Of a stretch of DNA of 64,000 nt, positions 47,269 to 64,000 are shown piece by piece; the stretch's first letter is position 1, and the number at the start of each line of letters is the position of its first letter. A program made the translations under genes and the position numbers. Source of the DNA: Pachypanchax playfairii (lineage: Eukaryota > Chordata > Actinopteri > Cyprinodontiformes > Aplocheilidae); assembly GCA_006937955.1 (NCBI GenBank), contig SSNP01000013.1, positions 5,305,006 to 5,369,005 of the forward strand, read 5' to 3'. The notes under the pieces were generated by a model that was not told where the DNA came from, searched no databases, and saw nothing but the letters and a program-made list of their open reading frames with translations.

Positions 47269-48413
47269 AATTAATGTTGGGTTGATTGATTTTGACCCAG
47301 CGCATGGGTTGCACAAAAATAACCCAAGTCCCATACAAACAACAAAAACAAGGGTACAAAATGTGTTGAATCACAGACTTTATCTTTTACATCTGGGCAG
47401 TTGACAAATCAGGATATTATCATCAACTATTAGAATGGAATGAGTTAAAAATTCAAACGCTGGTGCAGTTGACCTAAAAATAAAACTCTGACCTCGTCAG
47501 GGTCAGAGTTTTTCCTCTTCCGCTGGAAATTGGTTTCTGATCCACTAAAGGTGATAAACAAAGTTTTTGACTCACATAAAGGAGTCTAATGATCTGAGTG
47601 TTGTTTTCAGGTGGGTAATTGAATTTCGGATTGACAGGCAGGTTGGTGTTGCTCAGTCTCACCATCAACAGTAGATACTTGAGTTAGTTCAGGCATTTGA
47701 CTAACACATTTACTCATGGAAGTGTTTTAGGTATGCCACACCACAAGAAGGGTTCAGGACACATCCAAGATGTGTTGGAGACTATATACTGTATCTCCCA
47801 GATGGTTTGGGAATGCTTTGTAGGCGATGAAGGAGGGGTGAGGAGAGATGTAGACGTAAAGGAGTCTTTCTTAACTGTTGAGCCATTAATCTCAGATGGG
47901 CAGGAGAAAATGTGCCAGTATATTTCTGAAGAAAAACTTTTAAAAAATCAGTGAAATTATCCCCTACTGAAGGTTTAATACAAATGGGGGTCACATACAT
48001 TTTTTAGCTATCAATTTATTGACTTTAAAGTTAGATTTACTGTAACAGTTTAATTATAGCTGTGAGCACCTACACTGATCACATTTTCACAGCTACAGTG
48101 TTATTCTGAGCATCGTCACAAATAAATTGAGATTTTAAGTAAAATTTCTTCAGCATTCGTGGTTTACATTTTACTTATCTTGTTATAATATGTTGGTTTC
48201 ATTCCAACATTTTAATAATATATGTATGTCAATTTTTACACAAACATTTGTCCTTCTAACAAGTCATACTGGCATAAAAATAAAGTTTCTGCATGTAATT
48301 TTAAACATTCTTAGATTTGTCTTTGTCAGTAATATGATGTTGTACTAATGGTCTAAATATTTGTTAGACAGCAAACAAACGGAAAATGTTGCAAAGCTAT
48401 TTATGCCCCTTTT

Positions 48414-49049
48414 CCACCGACAAATCGGCACGGCGCGCTTGAGAGCGGTACAGTATAGCGCGGATCAACCCGCTTCAGTGGGTGGAAACATAAAGCGGAC
48501 GTAAGTGGGGATAGGGGCGTGCCCATCTGGCTATGAAAAGCGGCGCGCAAAAGTCTTTGTCCGCGACGTCACGGTGCGTGAAAAATAACAACAATGGCGG
48601 ATATATGTGTGTTTTTGTACTTTGCACTCTGTCTGTGGTTCATTTTGGTTGGTTTGATTTTTGGTTCTTGTGGAGGAAGTCACCATTGTCCAAAGTCAAT
48701 TGTATTTTAAAATTAAATATTTATATGGTTGCCGGGAGTTTTTTTTAAAGACTTTTGCGGGAGCGCTTCTATATCACACCACGTGAACGCCACACACAGC
48801 CGGGCCAATCAGGGGCTACCACTACGTAATAGTCGTGTCACTGGTAGCAGTTTACTGGACCAATCAGTAGACATGTGGGCGTGTGGGCCTGCTTTGGGCC
48901 GTTTCGGACCACCGAGGAGGTGGTCTGAAAAAAGAGGCCGGGTTGGCGCGGAATGACGCGGTTAAGACCCGAGAAAGGCGGTGGAAAAGGGTCCGCAGGG
49001 GGCTAAAGTGAACCGAGCCGCATCGTGTTCTGTCGGTGGAAAAGCGGCA
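48414..49049. mobile_element. PIF/Harbinger-like MITE (TTA target duplication)
   Basis: Terminal inverted repeats of 19 bp (TGCCSCTTTTCCACCGACA, one mismatch) flanked by TTA on both sides (48411-48413 and 49050-49052), as PIF/Harbinger elements generate. About 636 bp, GC-rich with many CpGs, and no transposase frame. Confidence 0.75.
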
Positions 49050-49932
49050 TTAGAGGCCCTAGCAAAGCCAATGTTTTACAAATGTTGGACAGAAATAAAA
49101 AAAAAGGTTGTCTGGGGAAAAACTCTAATTTCGTGTTAATTTGTGAGATTTATTCCTTTTCCCACTATTTTTTTTTTTGTCTTTATGGTCAAAAGACTGT
49201 TTATACAATCAACTGACGTCTAAAAGCACATAGTGTGCTAAAAACATGCATTTTTATTTTTGTGTATGTTTAATTTATTTAAGCAAATGTCCCAGTAATT
49301 TACATTGAGTGGGCCGGACTTAAAACTTACATTACAGCCGGTCACTAGGGGGCGCTCCATTTGTTTTGTCTTTAACTTCCATATTATATTTCTGTGTCCA
49401 GTTTCTTTATACAGTTTAAGACTTCAACTTAAAAGTGGTTAAAAAAAAGTAGAAAAATAATGCTAAGTAAAGATATCAATTTTATTGCATTAAAATAAGT
49501 CATTAAAACATCATCATCATGTTTTTAGCTCTTTAAAGTAGCAGGTTTTCCTTTAAATTCATCATCACAGAGTGCAAATGTCAAATTCCTGCTGCGTTGC
49601 TCCCAGAGGAGGAATTGATATATTGGTTGGTTTATATTTATAGAAGAGTAAGTGGGTGGTGATGGCTTGCTGGTTTTCTGATTTTTATTGAGAATGATGA
49701 AGACAGAGAAGACTCAAAACAGCTGTAAACAGCTGTAGCAGAAAAAAAAATCCAAGAATCTCAGATGAATGAAGATGCTAAATTAAACTTCTCTCTTGTA
49801 GTTACTTATTTTATTCTAATAATGAGCCGGATGAACCAAATTAATCACAATTTACACATATGTAAAAAATGAATTCCTCATGTCGTCTCCCTCTCTGACT
49901 CCGCCTCTACTCTGTGTGTCTTGCAGGTATTT

Positions 49933-61947
<12,015 letters not shown>

Positions 61948-62741
61948 GTGAGCAGCTGTAGCATCTTGACACGGGAACGTTATTCATCTCATGTTATCAG
62001 AATACGGGGAAAACATTTGTTTTCATGCAACAGAAGAAAATCTTTGTATCATGTAGTTCACTGACTAAACAAACATGCGGTTTGTGGTTATTTGCTAAAA
62101 AACCATAGAAATTGATGACTCAAGTCTTTTTTATATTTTTATTTAAGTGTTTAGGAATTTTAACCTAATAATGTCAAATAAATATTACATTTTAAGCTTA
62201 TTTCCAATTTCTACCTCTTAAAGAGGATTAATTATTTTCCCCAAAAAAGCCTGTTATGTGCAGAATCCTCCACATTCTGTCATCTGGTGGATGGTTTAAG
62301 TACTACAAGTGTCTATGTTATTACAATATTGTTAAATTATAACACCTATAATAAAATATTAAATCATATAGTTATTAGGTAAAATAAAGTATTTAAAAAT
62401 GTTTTTTTTTATTTTTATTTTTTTTTCACCTTAAAATTTAACATTTTGTTTTGAAGCTTCTTTATTAAAAGCAACTTTCAGTCTCAGTCTGCACAGGCGT
62501 CACCAACGTGGTGCCCATGGGCACCAGTGTGCCTCCATGGACCACATTATCAGCTCGACAACCTGTTTAAAAATAGAACAACTTACAAGTGAGCAGCCTC
62601 TAAAATGTCATTTTATCCTTTTGTTCTTCTTTAATCCCATTTGCGTTCATAAAGATTTAAAAAAGAAAACATAGTTTAAAAAAAAATCCTCCATAACATG
62701 TTTATTTTTGGGTTATGTGCTGAAGCAGAGTGAGAAGATGT

Positions 62742-62797
62742 TTCTTCTTCTTCTTCTTCTTCTTCTTCTTCTTCTTCTTCTTCTTCTTCTTCTTCTT
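62742..62797. repeat. (TTC)n microsatellite
   Basis: About 18 uninterrupted TTC units, a pure pyrimidine strand inside a mapk10 intron. Confidence 0.95.
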
Positions 62798-63333
62798 TTT
62801 ATTCAGTCTCTTCTTTAATTCCCACTAGAGTTAGTTATCTTTAACTTATTTCATCGTTATTTAAGTAAAAAACACATCCTCTCAAACATTTGAGATCGCA
62901 ATTGTTGTATCCAACCAACCGCTGAAAATCAATTAAAGAAAAATGGATATTACAGCCTGCAGATATTTACTGTAAATCAGCTAAAACATTGTATCAATAT
63001 GAGGGTTAAATTTAAAATAACTAAGTGTAAGCTTCATTTATTAAGAAATATAGTTTACATCTGGTATTTTAAGTTTTGAATTATATTTGTTTATCTCCTT
63101 AAGTTTCTTATCAGAATTTGAGTTATTTTGCCAATCATAGGTTTCTGTAGTTTTTTATACAGGAAGTGATTTTATTTTGACACGTTCTGTGAAAATTAAG
63201 AATAAACGAGCTACGGTAGAGCGACACGGTTGTTTTACTGTTGGCGTTGCACACAAGCCATCTCAACTCGTTTATTTGATGAAAGAAGATCATAGAAGGT
63301 ATGAATACAAGCTCAGAGAACGACTCTTCGATC

Positions 63334-63702
63334 TAAGGATGCACCAATACTGAGACTGTATCGCGTATCAGTGCCAATAATGTAGCCTATATTGGTTAGT
63401 TAACCGATACCATGAACCGATACTTAAAATGTTGAAACTCTGCAATAATTTCTCAGAAAATGTTTGTTTTTCACTCAAAATTTTAGTTTTGTGGTCAATT
63501 TTACTAATATATTATTTATTTTTAATCAAGTTCACTGTCATTTGTTGTAACAAGCAGAGAAGGAAATAAAAATTGTCTTCCAATTCATTGCATTTTTTTG
63601 TGTGGTAGAAGTATCGGCATTGGTATTCTGTATCGGCAAGTACTCTGATCCAAGTATCAGTATCGTATCGGTTTGAAAAAAGTGGTATAGTTGCATCCCT
63701 AA
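63334..63702. mobile_element. hAT-like MITE, copy 2
   Basis: Ends TAAGGATGCACCAATAC and GGTATAGTTGCATCCCTAA (inverted), with internal GAACCGATACTTAAAATG and TTTGTTGTAACAAGCA shared with copy 1 at 28443-28791 in the same orientation. Confidence 0.7.
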
Positions 63703-64000
63703 AAATAACAGATCATGATTACAGTCTCTGTAGTTTTGAAGCTACTTAAAAAAACACAAGGTCAGAATGATGTCAGTGTAGGACAAAGTGCCTGTAACAA
63801 AGTGAACTGCGGAGTAACTTTGTTGCATTCCTGTAAATCTAGAAAATATTTATACATTTTTGTACAAAACTTACTTTTATTTTGTGCAAAACTTCCTGCT
63901 TAGCCCACAGTTATGCTCGTAAACACAAATCAGCTGTAACTGTTAATTTAAAACTATTACCAATAAAAACCTTCAATCCACATGATGCATTTTCTCCATA

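Larger units (their letters stand above)
46068..47340. repeat. AACCCA/TGGGTT-rich repetitive element (with nested SINE and minisatellite)
   Basis: Left flank has repeated AACCCA and CTGGGT motifs in both orientations (46080-46400). The right flank ends GGGTTGATTGATTTTGACCC and AAATAACCCAAGTCCC. It resembles abundant fish repeats built of degenerate TGGGTTA units. A SINE is inserted at 46646-46984 and a 22-bp tandem array fills 47073-47268. Confidence 0.6.
37281..49926 (+). other. mapk10 intron 1 (12.6 kb, repeat-rich)
   Basis: No coding exon found. It contains AT palindromes (39675-39764), a GC-rich island (40386-40640), a TTAA-flanked duplicated element (42652-43904), an AACCCA repeat with a SINE and a minisatellite (46068-47340), and a Harbinger-like MITE (48414-49049). 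Confidence 0.7.
61948..64000 (+). other. mapk10 intron running off the window, with repeats
   Basis: Holds a copy of the CTACTTCTTTAACAG repeat (62211-62306), a (TTC)n microsatellite (about 62742-62797) and the second hAT-like MITE (63334-63702). No exon was seen. Confidence 0.7.

Noticed and set aside
47697..47954. An 85-codon plus-strand open frame (MTNTFTHGSVLGMPHHKKGS...)
   Set aside because: No family recognised, no splice context, and located in a repeat-rich intron. Probably transposon debris, but I cannot prove it.

Overview
This is a vertebrate nuclear window, almost certainly from a teleost fish. Coding sequence is split into many short exons with GT/AG borders in an AT-rich background. 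The spaces between hold fish-type repeats: a tRNA-derived SINE, an L2-like 3' tail, hAT-, PIF/Harbinger- and TTAA-type MITEs, and microsatellites. Two protein genes stand head to head: ptpn13 on the minus strand (left half) and mapk10, encoding JNK3, on the plus strand (right half). From general knowledge the same divergent pair exists in mammals, so this is conserved synteny.

Region 1 (about 1-31.1 kb, minus strand) is the whole ptpn13 coding region. I could chain 48 coding exons from the ATG at 31055 to the stop at 553-551 with every splice phase matching. The predicted protein is about 2505 residues. Order: KIND domain, low-complexity linker, short coiled coil, FERM domain, PDZ1 to PDZ5, an additional sixth PDZ domain, then a catalytic tyrosine phosphatase domain with WPD loop and HC(X)5R motif. 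A candidate 5' UTR exon and promoter lie at about 35.07-35.37 kb, with the first intron (4 kb) between.

Region 2 (about 35.2-37.3 kb) is the divergent intergenic interval. Each side carries CCAAT boxes and an RFX/X-box-like palindrome. The ptpn13 side has a GC box and the mapk10 side has a full CRE palindrome.

Region 3 (about 36.9-64 kb, plus strand) is the 5' part of mapk10: a likely non-coding first exon ending at 37280, a 12.6 kb repeat-rich intron, then coding exons from 49933. They encode the JNK3-type N-terminus and most of the kinase domain (K93, D189, DFG and TPY at 221-223). The gene runs off the right end after 61947. Two 72-nt versions of one kinase exon are present (57632 and 61318), the classical JNK mutually exclusive pair.

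The two proteins act in signalling. PTPN13 is a large cortical scaffold phosphatase and JNK3 is a stress-activated kinase that phosphorylates c-Jun and ATF2. The most interesting items are the sixth PDZ domain, built on the same exon plan as PDZ4; the diverged alternative JNK3 exon; a 22-bp minisatellite in the mapk10 intron in which nearly every unit carries an AP-1/NF-E2 site; a perfect 21-bp hairpin just upstream of the ptpn13 start exon; and several transposon insertions at informative positions. No prokaryotic, viral or CRISPR-like system was seen.
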